A stretch of 64,000 nt of DNA from NCBI GenBank assembly GCA_020634435.1, contig JACKBS010000006.1, forward strand, positions 682,001-746,000, given 5' to 3'. The DNA comes from Ardenticatenaceae bacterium. GTDB taxonomy: Bacteria; Chloroflexota; Anaerolineae; Promineifilales; Promineifilaceae. The notes beneath the pieces were generated by a model. It was not told where the DNA came from. It made no database searches and saw only the letters and a program-made list of their open reading frames with translations. This document shows, one piece after another, positions 55,708-63,644 of the stretch. The translations under genes and the position numbers were made by a program. The first letter of the stretch is position 1. Every line of letters begins with the position of its first letter.

Positions 55708-55723
55708 AAATCAGGTAGGCCAA

Positions 55724-56173
55724 TTACGCTTGTGCCAGACCTAAGGTCCGGCAGAGGGCGGCTAGCTGAGTTTGTTCGGTTTGGGTTAGGGCCGATAGGG
55801 TGGCCTCCACGCCAGCCACATGCGCGGGTAGAATCGCCTCAATCAGGGTGCGTCCCGTTTCCGTGAGATGAATGTCCACACAGCGGCGGTCGTCTTCGCG
55901 GCGCTGCCGCGTGACCAGCCCGCGCTTTTCCAGGTGGTCAATCACCATTGTCATATTGCCGCTAGTCTTCAAAATTTTCTGTCCAATCTCGCCGCTTTGC
56001 ATCGGGCCCAGATGGTAGAGCGCTTCCAGCGCCCCAAATTGGCTGATCGTCAGGTCATGGTCGCGCAAGTGGGCGTTAATCTGCTGGCTTACCGATTCCG
56101 CCGCACGGGATAGCTTGATGTAGCAGTCCAGCGCTAAAGTTTCTTCTGCTGTGCCTTCGTAATGGGTTCCCAT
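55724..56173 (-). CDS. MarR-family regulator, MhqR-like
   Basis: A 149-residue winged-helix repressor; GAGGCAGCT before ATG. ISQFGALEALYHLGPMQSGEIGQKILKTSGNMTMVIDHLEKRG is the recognition region (about 45-88; split here: helix 4 is QSGEIGQKIL, recognition helix is SGNMTMVIDHL), then RREDDRRCVDIHLTETGR is the wing. One Cys in the wing could sense quinones by thiol modification (inference). First gene of the operon with the dioxygenase, esterase and VOC genes. A divergent CocE gene lies beyond. Confidence 0.85.
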   Translation of the reverse strand: MGTHYEGTAEETLALDCYIKLSRAAESVSQQINAHLRDHDLTISQFGALEALYHLGPMQSGEIGQKILKTSGNMTMVIDHLEKRGLVTRQRREDDRRCVDIHLTETGRTLIEAILPAHVAGVEATLSALTQTEQTQLAALCRTLGLAQA

Positions 56174-56282
56174 AGCTGCCTCAATGCGTGTTGTTGTTTC
56201 AATGTCAGCAGTGTAATCATTCTTGCGTTATAAGTCAATATTAAATATTTTAACATTAAACTATTTTTAAGCAAAAAGTAAC

Positions 56283-56334
56283 AGTTTCCCGGAAACTTTT
56301 TTCGCCTCGGAAAATAATCAGTTTCCGGGAAACT
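56283..56334. repeat. AGTTTCCCGGAAACT repeat pair
   Basis: AGTTTCCCGGAAACT (56283-56297) and AGTTTCCGGGAAACT (56320-56334), each itself a palindrome. The second touches the stop codon of the CocE-type gene. Confidence 0.8.
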
Positions 56335-58358
56335 CAGACGCCGTGGCGCGGTATCTTTTTGTGCCACGCTTTGCTAAAGACGCGCATGCTGCCTTCGTAG
56401 CCGTCCAGACTGTTGGAGAGGTAAAAATGGGTGGCGTCGGTGGTGAGCTTGCTGACAGTTTCCATGCGCACCTGCCAATCGCCGCGCTGGTATTCCAGGC
56501 GGAAACGTACTTCTTGCGCCAGCGACAGTGGATCATCGTCGCGGATGGTGAGGGTATGGGTGCTGATGTCGTCCAGCTCCAGGCCGTGAGTTTGGTAGCG
56601 GATGCGGCCGGAATCCTGGTGCAGCGTGTAGGTGGTGGTGCCCGTTGTTGCTTCGCGGGTCACCGTCTGGCGGCGGATTTCGTGGCGCAGCGTTTCGATC
56701 GGTTCGGGTGGGGCGATTTCGGCGGGCGGAAAGTCGGGTAGGGTGTCGTCGAGGGGGTGGTACGGCCGTTCCGGCACCACCAATTTGCATCCTTCACCCA
56801 GCAGCAGTGTTAGCGTCACTGGCTTTGGCGACGGCCAGGCGTGGCGCAGATAGGTGGGGGAGATGCCCACCCGCCAGCGATGTCCGGTGGGCAGCCGGTA
56901 GGCCATCAAATTCAGCGGCACGGTGACGGTGTACACATGCTCCGGCACCAGCGGTTCCGGGTTTTCGTGGCTGTGGCGATGGGTGAGGTTGAGCAAGCCC
57001 CAGGTGATGAGGGTGGAACGGCCGTCTTCGTCCACATCACACAGCCGTACCGCCACCAGTGCCAGCGGTTGGTCCACTTTCAAGGTAAGCTGCACCTCGG
57101 CATGGCCCAGCAGATTCATCGGTTCGGCCAGCGGCTGGCTGGTGAAGGTGAGGCTCTCACCATCGGCGGGGCGCTGGTCGCCGGGGGATTCGCCGGGAGA
57201 GCCGTGCCCGCCCCAGCCGCCGCCATCCAGCCCGTGATTTTGCAGCCCGACAAAGCTGATTTCTTGCATTGGCTGGGGCGCATCGTCCAGCCGATGTTCG
57301 TTCAAAAAGTACACCTTTTCCTGGACGTAGGGGGATGGCCAGGCGGGGTCGGCGAGCCAACGGCCGTTTCTCACCGCATAATTTGGCGCAGGCGGCACGG
57401 CATCTTGCAGCCAGGTGCGGATCATCGGCTCCTCCATGATGCCCGTGTCGATGCCCTTCAGCCAATGATCCCACCAGCGCAAACTCTCCTGCAAGAAGCC
57501 AATCGCCGGGCCGGGCGAATCGCACTGTTCTGGGAAGGCGTGCGACCACGGCCCGACAAGTGCCTTGCGCGGTCCCGTCAGCCCAGCCATCAGGCGCGGA
57601 ATTGAGTTGTTGTAGCTGTCCGCCCAGCCGCCGACCATGTAGACCGGAATCTCGATGTCGGCGTAATTTTCGCGGACGGAGCCATGTTTCCAGTACGCAT
57701 CCCGCACTTGGTGTTCCAACCATTTTTCGATGTATGGCGGCGATTGCTCCAGTCGCTCCAGCCACATCTCGCGCCATTTTTCGCCCACCCAGCGCGGGTC
57801 GGGCGGCGATGGATTGTAGGCAAACATCAGCGAGGCCCAGGGCAGCATCTGCGAGGTGAGCAGGCAGCCGCCCATGTAATGCACGTCGTCGTGGTAGCGG
57901 TCGTCGGTCGCGCCGATGGCGATAATCGCTTTGAGCTCCGGTGGACGACGGGCGGCAACTTGCAAGCTGTTAAAGCCGCCCCAGGAGATGCCGTGCATCC
58001 CAATGTTGCCGTCGCACCACGGCTGGGCGGCAATCCAGGCCAGCACTTCCAGGGCGTCATCCTGCTCTTGCGGCAAATATTCGTCGTAGAGGATGCCGTC
58101 GGAGTCGCCGCTGCCGCGCATGTCTACGCGGATGTTGGCGTAGCCGTAGCCCGCGAAGTACGCCTGTCGCTTGGCGTCGCGCGCCGAGGTAAAGTCGCTT
58201 TTGCGGTAGGGGATGTATTCCAGCAGGGCGGGCACGGGCTGCTCGTTGGCGCTGTCTGGCAGCCAGATTTTGGCGGCCAGCCGGGTGCCGTCGGCCAGGG
58301 GAATCCAGACGTTTTCCAGGATGGTGACGGTGTGGGGGAAGTCGGTGCGAATTTTCAT
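56334..58358 (-). CDS. CocE/NonD-family alpha/beta hydrolase (X-Pro dipeptidyl peptidase type)
   Basis: A 674-residue protein from the ATG at 58358; codons before it come from a repeat. N-terminal hydrolase domain: GMHGISWGGFNSLQVAA (Ser), VYMVGGWADSYNN (Asp) and GPWSHAFPEQ (His). C-terminal jelly-roll (about 400-670: LMAYRLPTGHRWRVGISPTY). The family contains cocaine esterase, glutaryl-7-ACA acylase and X-Pro peptidases. No signal peptide, so cytoplasmic. Substrate unknown. Confidence 0.87.
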   Translation of the reverse strand: MKIRTDFPHTVTILENVWIPLADGTRLAAKIWLPDSANEQPVPALLEYIPYRKSDFTSARDAKRQAYFAGYGYANIRVDMRGSGDSDGILYDEYLPQEQDDALEVLAWIAAQPWCDGNIGMHGISWGGFNSLQVAARRPPELKAIIAIGATDDRYHDDVHYMGGCLLTSQMLPWASLMFAYNPSPPDPRWVGEKWREMWLERLEQSPPYIEKWLEHQVRDAYWKHGSVRENYADIEIPVYMVGGWADSYNNSIPRLMAGLTGPRKALVGPWSHAFPEQCDSPGPAIGFLQESLRWWDHWLKGIDTGIMEEPMIRTWLQDAVPPAPNYAVRNGRWLADPAWPSPYVQEKVYFLNEHRLDDAPQPMQEISFVGLQNHGLDGGGWGGHGSPGESPGDQRPADGESLTFTSQPLAEPMNLLGHAEVQLTLKVDQPLALVAVRLCDVDEDGRSTLITWGLLNLTHRHSHENPEPLVPEHVYTVTVPLNLMAYRLPTGHRWRVGISPTYLRHAWPSPKPVTLTLLLGEGCKLVVPERPYHPLDDTLPDFPPAEIAPPEPIETLRHEIRRQTVTREATTGTTTYTLHQDSGRIRYQTHGLELDDISTHTLTIRDDDPLSLAQEVRFRLEYQRGDWQVRMETVSKLTTDATHFYLSNSLDGYEGSMRVFSKAWHKKIPRHGV

Positions 58359-58644
58359 AGGTGTCTCTTTTTGGGCGCTTTTGACGCAAAGGACGCAAAG
58401 ATTTTGAAGGAGCAAAGAGGTCTTTAAGCGCTTTTGTTTTTCTTTGATCCTTTGCACCTTTGCGTCAAATTTTGAGGGCCGTAAGTATAGCCTAACCTCG
58501 AAAACCTGGGGATGAATCCCCAGGCTATGATGGAAAACGTGCTAAAGCACGTTGATGTTTTTGCCAGTTTCTACCTGATGTGTGGGTACGGCCGTATAAT
58601 TAAAACAACTTGTGCTACAATGAATCGAAAGAAGAAATTTGCTT
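58359..58644. repeat. Spacer with CAAAG/CTTTG repeat and two perfect hairpins
   Basis: TTTGACGCAAAGGACGCAAA (58380-58399) pairs with TTTGCACCTTTGCGTCAAA (58454-58472). Farther right, CCTGGGGAT/ATCCCCAGG (58505-58524, GA loop plus fold) and AACGTGCT/AGCACGTT (58536-58553). Palindrome copy ACGGCCGT near 58590. No gene seen. Confidence 0.6.
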
Positions 58645-58881
58645 ATGCCTACAATTTTGCGTGAAGGACCTTATCGTTTTTTCTTTTACTCAGGTGATTC
58701 TGTGGAACCGCCCCATGTACATGTAAGAAGAGATAAGTTCACGGCCAAATTTTGGCTTTCACCAGTGAGATTAAGCCGAAGCGGTGGGTTTGGTCGGCAA
58801 GAAATTAATCAAATCCAACGGCTGGTAGAAGATAACCAGGAATTGTTTCTAGGAGAATGGAATGAATACTTTGGCAGCTGA
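58645..58881 (+). CDS. DUF4160 family protein
   Basis: A 78-residue protein from the ATG at 58645 (a TTG at 58639 is possible). MPTILREGPYRFFFYSGD then EPPHVHVRRD matches the DUF4160 mark, PPHVHV with two His. Its end overlaps the DUF2442 gene by 20 bases. The pair is often found together and has been suspected of toxin-antitoxin behaviour, which is not established. Confidence 0.85.
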   Translation: MPTILREGPYRFFFYSGDSVEPPHVHVRRDKFTAKFWLSPVRLSRSGGFGRQEINQIQRLVEDNQELFLGEWNEYFGS

Positions 58882-59161
58882 GATTCAAACTGTAAAAGGT
58901 ATTAATGTCGTTACCAGTGATGATACTTTGACGGTAGAGTTGGCAGATGGCCGTTCCCTCTCCGTCCCAATTGCCTGGTATCCGCGTTTGTTTCATGGCA
59001 GTCAACAAGAACGTGAAAATTGGGAGCTGATTGGCGATGGCGAAGGCATTCATTGGCCGGATTTGGATGAAGATATAAGCGTCGAAGGGCTGATTTTGGG
59101 CAGACCTTCCGGTGAAAGCCAACGTTCGTTGCAGCGTTGGCTGGACGGCCGAAAAGGCTAA
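58862..59161 (+). CDS. DUF2442 family protein
   Basis: A 99-residue protein; TAGGAGAATGGA before the ATG. LADGRSLSVPIAWYPRL, then WELIGDGEGIHWPDLDEDIS and VEGLILGRPS are the DUF2442 pattern. Overlap with DUF4160 shows they are made together. Role unknown. Confidence 0.85.
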   Translation: MNTLAAEIQTVKGINVVTSDDTLTVELADGRSLSVPIAWYPRLFHGSQQERENWELIGDGEGIHWPDLDEDISVEGLILGRPSGESQRSLQRWLDGRKG

Positions 59162-59205
59162 ATTATTGGGTGCTCCAAAATCGACCTTTTTTCAATTAGC
59201 AAACG

Positions 59206-59241
59206 TATAATCCTCCCTGAATTTAGAAATCAGGGAGGATT
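59206..59241 (+). promoter_or_regulatory. Promoter -10 and terminator-like hairpin sharing one arm before the S9 peptidase
   Basis: AATCCTCCCTGA (59209-59220) pairs perfectly with TCAGGGAGGATT (59230-59241), followed by T tract and ATG at 59247. The right arm carries the Shine-Dalgarno GGGAGGA. TATAAT at 59206-59211 overlaps the left arm. Transcripts begun near 59218 would lack most of that arm, so would leave the site free; read-through transcripts would form the hairpin and stop. Confidence 0.6.
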
Positions 59242-59246
59242 TTTTT

Positions 59247-61118
59247 ATGAGCGCAGTGCGGAATCCTGATGGGCAGGTGATTGAGGAAAAGTACGAGCGA
59301 CAGGGCTGGCCCGCCGTCAAGCGGCCGGACTTGAAGCCGCCGGATGGTTGGGACATGGCGCTGATTCCGGCGGTGAACCGGGTACGCAATCATCAGCTTT
59401 CGCCGGATGGGGAGCAGATCGCCTTTATCTGGGACCGCGAGGAGCAGTCGGATGTATACGTGATGTCCAGTGCGGGTGGCTGGCCACGGCGCATCTCCAC
59501 GCGGCGGGCGGCGGCGGCGTACTGGGCCGATGAAACTCCGCAATGGTCGCCGGATGGGCAATGGCTGGCCTTCACCATGCAAGATCACGTGTATGTCGCC
59601 CCAGCGTCTGGTGGCTTGCCCCAAAAGATTAGCGACTTTGCCTCGTCGGCGTTCTCCCCGGTGTGGCTGCCGGATAGCAACCAACTGGTGGTCAGCGTGG
59701 AGCGCAATGACCAGGTGCAGCTGCTGCTGACGGACCGGGACGGCCGTTGGCCACGCCAAATCATTAAGACGCCGGGGGATGCCTGGGACGCCAAACCTTC
59801 GCCAGACGGCCGTTTCCTCCTCTTCACCCACCGTCCCTTCGACGACATGAACCGGCTGGACATCTGGCTGGTGGAGCTGGAGACGGGGCAGCTGCGCGAG
59901 CTGACCAGCACGCCCAGGCTGCGCAACTGGGGTGGCATCTGGTCGCCCGATGGGCAGCAGATCGCCTTCATCTCGCAGCGGCCGGAGTTTAACGAGGTGT
60001 GGCTGGTGCGGCCCGATGGCTCTGGCCTGCGGCAGCTGTCGCACGAGGGGGCCGATTTTGCCGACCTGGCCTGGTCGCCGGATGGCAGCCAGATTGCGTG
60101 CAGCATCAATCGGGCGGGCGCGTATGAGTTGGCGCTGCTGGATGTCCAATCGGGCGATGTGCGGACGCTGCGGGCGGGCCACGGGGTTCATGCCTTGCCG
60201 AATTGGTCGCCAGACGGCACCTTTTTGACCGTTGAGCACGAGGACCCGATTTTGCCTGCGGATTTGTATAAGGTGGCAGTGGAAGACGGCCGTACCACCC
60301 AATTGACCTTCTCCAACCTGCCCGCCCTGGCTGCTAATTCGCTGGTGATGCCGGAAATGGTTAGCTACAAAAGCTTCGACGGCTTGGAGATTCCCGCCTT
60401 TTTGTACCGTCCGGCCAAATCCAACGGGGCAGCGATTGTGTACCCGCACGGTGGGCCGTCGTCGCTGTACAATTTTGGCTGGGACATTTGGGCGCAATAT
60501 TTTGTGGCCAAGGGGTACACCTGGCTGGCCCCCAACTATCGCGGCAGCACCGGGTACGGAGTCACTTTTGAACACGCCAACTACAACGACTGGGGCGTCG
60601 GCGATACAAAAGATTGCCTGCATGGGGCGCGCTATCTGCACCAGTTTGCCGAGATTGACCGGGAGCGCATCGGCATTTTTGGCGGCAGCTACGGCGGCTA
60701 CATGACGGCTTGCTGCCTGAGCCGCGACCCGGACTATTTGTTTGCCTGCGGCGTGAATAAGTACGGCGACTCCAACATCATCAGCTCCTGGGCGCAGTGC
60801 AACCGGGATTTGCGGCTGTACACCGAGATTTTCCTTGGCCATCCGGCAGAGAACCGACCAGTACACGTGGCCGCATCGCCCATAGCCGAGGTGGAGAATG
60901 TGCAGAAGCCGGTGTTCATCGCTCACGGGCTGGATGATACGGTGGTGCCACCGCAGGCGTCGGAGGAGTGGGTGGAGGCGTTGCGCCGGGCGGGCAAGAC
61001 GTTTGAGTACAAGACGTACGCCGGGGAAGCCCACGGCTTTTTGCACAAGCGAGCGGTTTTGGATTTTTACGGCCGTATGGAAACGTTTTTGGATTGGTAT
61101 TTGCTGCCGAGGAAGTAA
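59247..61118 (+). CDS. S9-family prolyl oligopeptidase-type peptidase
   Basis: A 623-residue protein, start fixed by GGGAGGA. N-terminal propeller of WD/TolB-like repeats (SPDGEQIAFIWDREEQS, WSPDGQQIAFISQRPEF, WSPDGSQIACSINRAG), C-terminal peptidase: Ser in GIFGGSYGGYMTACC, Asp in GLDDTVVPPQ, His in GEAHGFLHK. Cytoplasmic. It likely cleaves small peptides, or acyl-aminoacyl peptides, as in the acylaminoacyl-peptidase branch. Its stop codon lies inside the repeat at 61115-61154. Confidence 0.9.
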   Translation: MSAVRNPDGQVIEEKYERQGWPAVKRPDLKPPDGWDMALIPAVNRVRNHQLSPDGEQIAFIWDREEQSDVYVMSSAGGWPRRISTRRAAAAYWADETPQWSPDGQWLAFTMQDHVYVAPASGGLPQKISDFASSAFSPVWLPDSNQLVVSVERNDQVQLLLTDRDGRWPRQIIKTPGDAWDAKPSPDGRFLLFTHRPFDDMNRLDIWLVELETGQLRELTSTPRLRNWGGIWSPDGQQIAFISQRPEFNEVWLVRPDGSGLRQLSHEGADFADLAWSPDGSQIACSINRAGAYELALLDVQSGDVRTLRAGHGVHALPNWSPDGTFLTVEHEDPILPADLYKVAVEDGRTTQLTFSNLPALAANSLVMPEMVSYKSFDGLEIPAFLYRPAKSNGAAIVYPHGGPSSLYNFGWDIWAQYFVAKGYTWLAPNYRGSTGYGVTFEHANYNDWGVGDTKDCLHGARYLHQFAEIDRERIGIFGGSYGGYMTACCLSRDPDYLFACGVNKYGDSNIISSWAQCNRDLRLYTEIFLGHPAENRPVHVAASPIAEVENVQKPVFIAHGLDDTVVPPQASEEWVEALRRAGKTFEYKTYAGEAHGFLHKRAVLDFYGRMETFLDWYLLPRK

Positions 61119-61154
61119 TTGAGTAATTCGGTAATTTGGCAATTACTCAATTAC
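61115..61154. repeat. GTAATTGAGTAATT inverted repeat
   Basis: Perfect 14-bp arms GTAATTGAGTAATT (61115-61128) and AATTACTCAATTAC (61141-61154). A related and longer version is at 63578-63624. Confidence 0.85.
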
Positions 61155-61165
61155 AAATCAACTCT

Positions 61166-62701
61166 ATGACCCGACAACGCAACTCAAAACGAGCCGAACG
61201 GCGGGCGGAGCGGTTGGCGCTGCCGCTGTTGCAGATGGAATTTGGCACGGTGCGGAATGAGCAACGGCCGTTCGACTTTCTCAATCCCGACCAACTCCAA
61301 AAAATTCACGATGCCTCGCTGCATATTTTGGAAAACGTGGGGGTGGATTTTCTGGACGACGAGGTGTTGTCCATTTGGGCCAGGGCCGGGGCGAAGGTGG
61401 ATTTTGCGGCTAAGCACGTCTGGATTGATCGCGGGCTGCTGCTGGAAACGATTGCCAGTGCTCCGCCCAGCTTCACCTGGCGTGCCCGCAACCCGGCGCA
61501 TGACGTGCTGATTGGCCAGAACAGCATTGCCTTTGGGCCGAATGGTGGGATGGTGTACGCGCAGGATTTGGTGAACGGCCGTCGCCCCGGCACCTTCAAC
61601 GATTACCAAAATTTTGTCCGGCTGAGCCAGATGGCCCCGCAGCTGCATTTTGCCGCCTGGGAGCAGGTGGCCCCGCAGGACATTCCGGTGAACACGCGCC
61701 ATCTGCACCGGCTGCTGGCCGGGTTTGAACTATCGGACAAGGCGGTGATGGAGGCAGCACACGGCCGTATTATCACATCCGACTGCCTGAAAATGGCCGA
61801 AATTGTTTTTGGCTCGCTGGAGGGTGACCCGGTGATAGGGGACGTGATCAACGTCAACAGCCCGCTGCGCTTTGATGACCGCATGCTGGGCGGGCTGCTC
61901 ACCTACGCCCGCGCCGGGCAGGTCACCTTCATCACCCCGTTCATCCTGGCTGGGGCGATGAGCCCGGTGACGATGGCGGCGGCATTCGCTCAGCAAAACG
62001 CCGAGGCGCTGGCGGGCATCGCCCTGACGCAGCTCGTCCGGCCCGGTGCGCCAGTGATTTATGGCGGCTTTACCACCAATGTCGATTTGAAGAGCGGCAG
62101 TCCCGCCTTTGGCACGCCTGAAGGGGCGTGGGCGCTGCTGGTGGGCGGCCAGCTGGCCCGCTTTTACAACTTGCCGTATCGCGGCAGCGGCAGCCTGACC
62201 AACGCCCAATCGCCCGACGCCCAGGCCAGCTACGAGACGATGTGGAACCTTTGGCCCGCCGTCCTGGCCCACACCAATTTGTTGATGCACGCGGTCGGCT
62301 GGTTGGAGGGCGGGCTGACCGCCTCGTTTGAGAAGTTCATCATTGATTTGGAAAATTTGGCGATGTTCCGCCACTTTTTGGCCGGGTTTGCCGTGGATGA
62401 CGCCAGTCTGGCTCTGGACATGATTGCCGAAGTAGGCGCGGGTGGACATCATTTTGGCACGGCGCACACCCAGGCACAGTTTGAGTCGGCGTTTTACCAG
62501 TCGTCGCTGGCGGACCGGCAAGGGTACGAGAATTGGGTGCAGAGTGGGGGGATGGATACGGCCGTTCGCGCCCAGCACATCTGGCAAAACATGCTCAAAC
62601 AGTACGAACCGCCACCGCTAGATAACGCCATCGCCGAAGCCCTGCACGACTTTGTGGCCCGGCGGGAAAGGGAGTTGGTGGGGGTGAATTTGTACGACTA
62701 A
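61166..62701 (+). CDS. MttB-family methyltransferase (non-pyrrolysine)
   Basis: A 511-residue TIM-barrel protein from the ATG at 61166 (a TTG at 61136 falls in the repeat). The frame has no internal TAG, so it is of the type without pyrrolysine. DQLQKIHDASLHILENVGVDF and SIAFGPNGGMVYAQDLVNG in the N-terminal half and LEGGLTASFEKFIIDLENL near 385 are family marks. Such enzymes demethylate quaternary amines (glycine betaine, carnitine, proline betaine), passing the methyl group to a corrinoid protein. No corrinoid protein gene is beside it. Substrate unknown. Confidence 0.83.
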   Translation: MTRQRNSKRAERRAERLALPLLQMEFGTVRNEQRPFDFLNPDQLQKIHDASLHILENVGVDFLDDEVLSIWARAGAKVDFAAKHVWIDRGLLLETIASAPPSFTWRARNPAHDVLIGQNSIAFGPNGGMVYAQDLVNGRRPGTFNDYQNFVRLSQMAPQLHFAAWEQVAPQDIPVNTRHLHRLLAGFELSDKAVMEAAHGRIITSDCLKMAEIVFGSLEGDPVIGDVINVNSPLRFDDRMLGGLLTYARAGQVTFITPFILAGAMSPVTMAAAFAQQNAEALAGIALTQLVRPGAPVIYGGFTTNVDLKSGSPAFGTPEGAWALLVGGQLARFYNLPYRGSGSLTNAQSPDAQASYETMWNLWPAVLAHTNLLMHAVGWLEGGLTASFEKFIIDLENLAMFRHFLAGFAVDDASLALDMIAEVGAGGHHFGTAHTQAQFESAFYQSSLADRQGYENWVQSGGMDTAVRAQHIWQNMLKQYEPPPLDNAIAEALHDFVARRERELVGVNLYD

Positions 62702-62706
62702 AAGGG

Positions 62707-62754
62707 AGATTGGAGACTGGAGATTGATAATCTCTAATCTCCAGTCTCCAATCT
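62707..62754. repeat. AGATTGGAGACTGGAGATT inverted repeat
   Basis: Perfect 19-bp arms AGATTGGAGACTGGAGATT (62707-62725) and AATCTCCAGTCTCCAATCT (62736-62754). Strong hairpin after the MttB gene. Confidence 0.85.
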
Positions 62755-62809
62755 CTAATCTCCATATGTCGTTGGTAATCATTAGTTGGGGCGGGAATTT
62801 GGAGGTCTC

Positions 62810-63574
62810 ATGTTTGTTGCGGTGGATGGCTCTCAATTTTTTGTGGTTTCCTTTGGGCGCGGGCCGCGCACGCTGGTGGGGATTGGCGGCTGGACGGGCA
62901 GTTGGGAGGTGTGGGCCGATGTGTTTGGTGTGCTCAGCGAGGGGTGGCGCACGGTGGGGATCGATCATCGCGGCACGGGGGCGACGCTGGCGGGAACCGA
63001 GGGGGTTTCGTTTGCCCAGATGGCCGACGATTTGCTGGCGGTGTTGGACCAGTTGGGCATTGAAGAATGTGTGCTGGCGGCGGAATCTTCCGGGGCGGCG
63101 ACGGCGTTAACGGCCGTTGCTCAACAGCCACATCGTTTTAGCGGGCTGGTGCTGTCTGGCGGGCTTTACTTTCAGCCACCAGCCAACGAGCCGCCGCCGT
63201 TTTTGCTCGGTTTGCAGGCGGCGTATGAAACGGCCGTTGACCAATTCATCCGCGCCTCGCTGCCCGAAACGAACGACCCGGCGCTGATCGCCTGGACCCG
63301 CAAAATCTTGCTGCGGGCGGACCAGACGGCAGCGGTGGATTTGTACAAATTGACGCTGGGGCTGGATTTACGGCCGTTGCTGCCGCAAATCACCCTGCCC
63401 ACCCTGCTGCTGCACGGTGACGCAGATCGAATCGTGCCGCTGGCTTCGTCGCAATGGCTGGCGTCGCAGTTGGCGCAGGCGCAGCTGCACACGCTGCCCG
63501 GCGCAGGCCACGCGCCGATGATCACTTTTCCGCAGGCGGTGGCGGCGGCGATTGAGGAGTTTTTTGAGATGTAA
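62810..63574 (+). CDS. Alpha/beta hydrolase
   Basis: A 254-residue hydrolase; GGAGG 4 nt before the ATG at 62810. GIGGWTGSWEVWADVF is the oxyanion loop, VLAAESSGAATALTAVA the Ser elbow (AESSGA rather than GxSxG at its first position), DADRIVPLAS the Asp and PGAGHAPMITFP the His. Substrate unknown; perhaps co-transcribed with the creatininase-like gene, from which a hairpin divides it. Confidence 0.85.
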   Translation: MFVAVDGSQFFVVSFGRGPRTLVGIGGWTGSWEVWADVFGVLSEGWRTVGIDHRGTGATLAGTEGVSFAQMADDLLAVLDQLGIEECVLAAESSGAATALTAVAQQPHRFSGLVLSGGLYFQPPANEPPPFLLGLQAAYETAVDQFIRASLPETNDPALIAWTRKILLRADQTAAVDLYKLTLGLDLRPLLPQITLPTLLLHGDADRIVPLASSQWLASQLAQAQLHTLPGAGHAPMITFPQAVAAAIEEFFEM

Positions 63575-63577
63575 TTA

Positions 63578-63624
63578 GGTAATTGAGTAATTGGGTAATT
63601 TGAACGCCCAATTACTCAATTACC
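63578..63624. repeat. GGTAATTGAGTAATTGGG inverted repeat
   Basis: Perfect 18-bp arms GGTAATTGAGTAATTGGG (63578-63595) and CCCAATTACTCAATTACC (63607-63624). Same word family as 61115-61154. Confidence 0.85.
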
Positions 63625-63644
63625 AATTACCCAATTACAAAACC

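Noticed and set aside
59223..61142. 639-codon open frame on the - strand
   Set aside because: Antisense to the S9 peptidase gene with complete Ser-Asp-His motifs.
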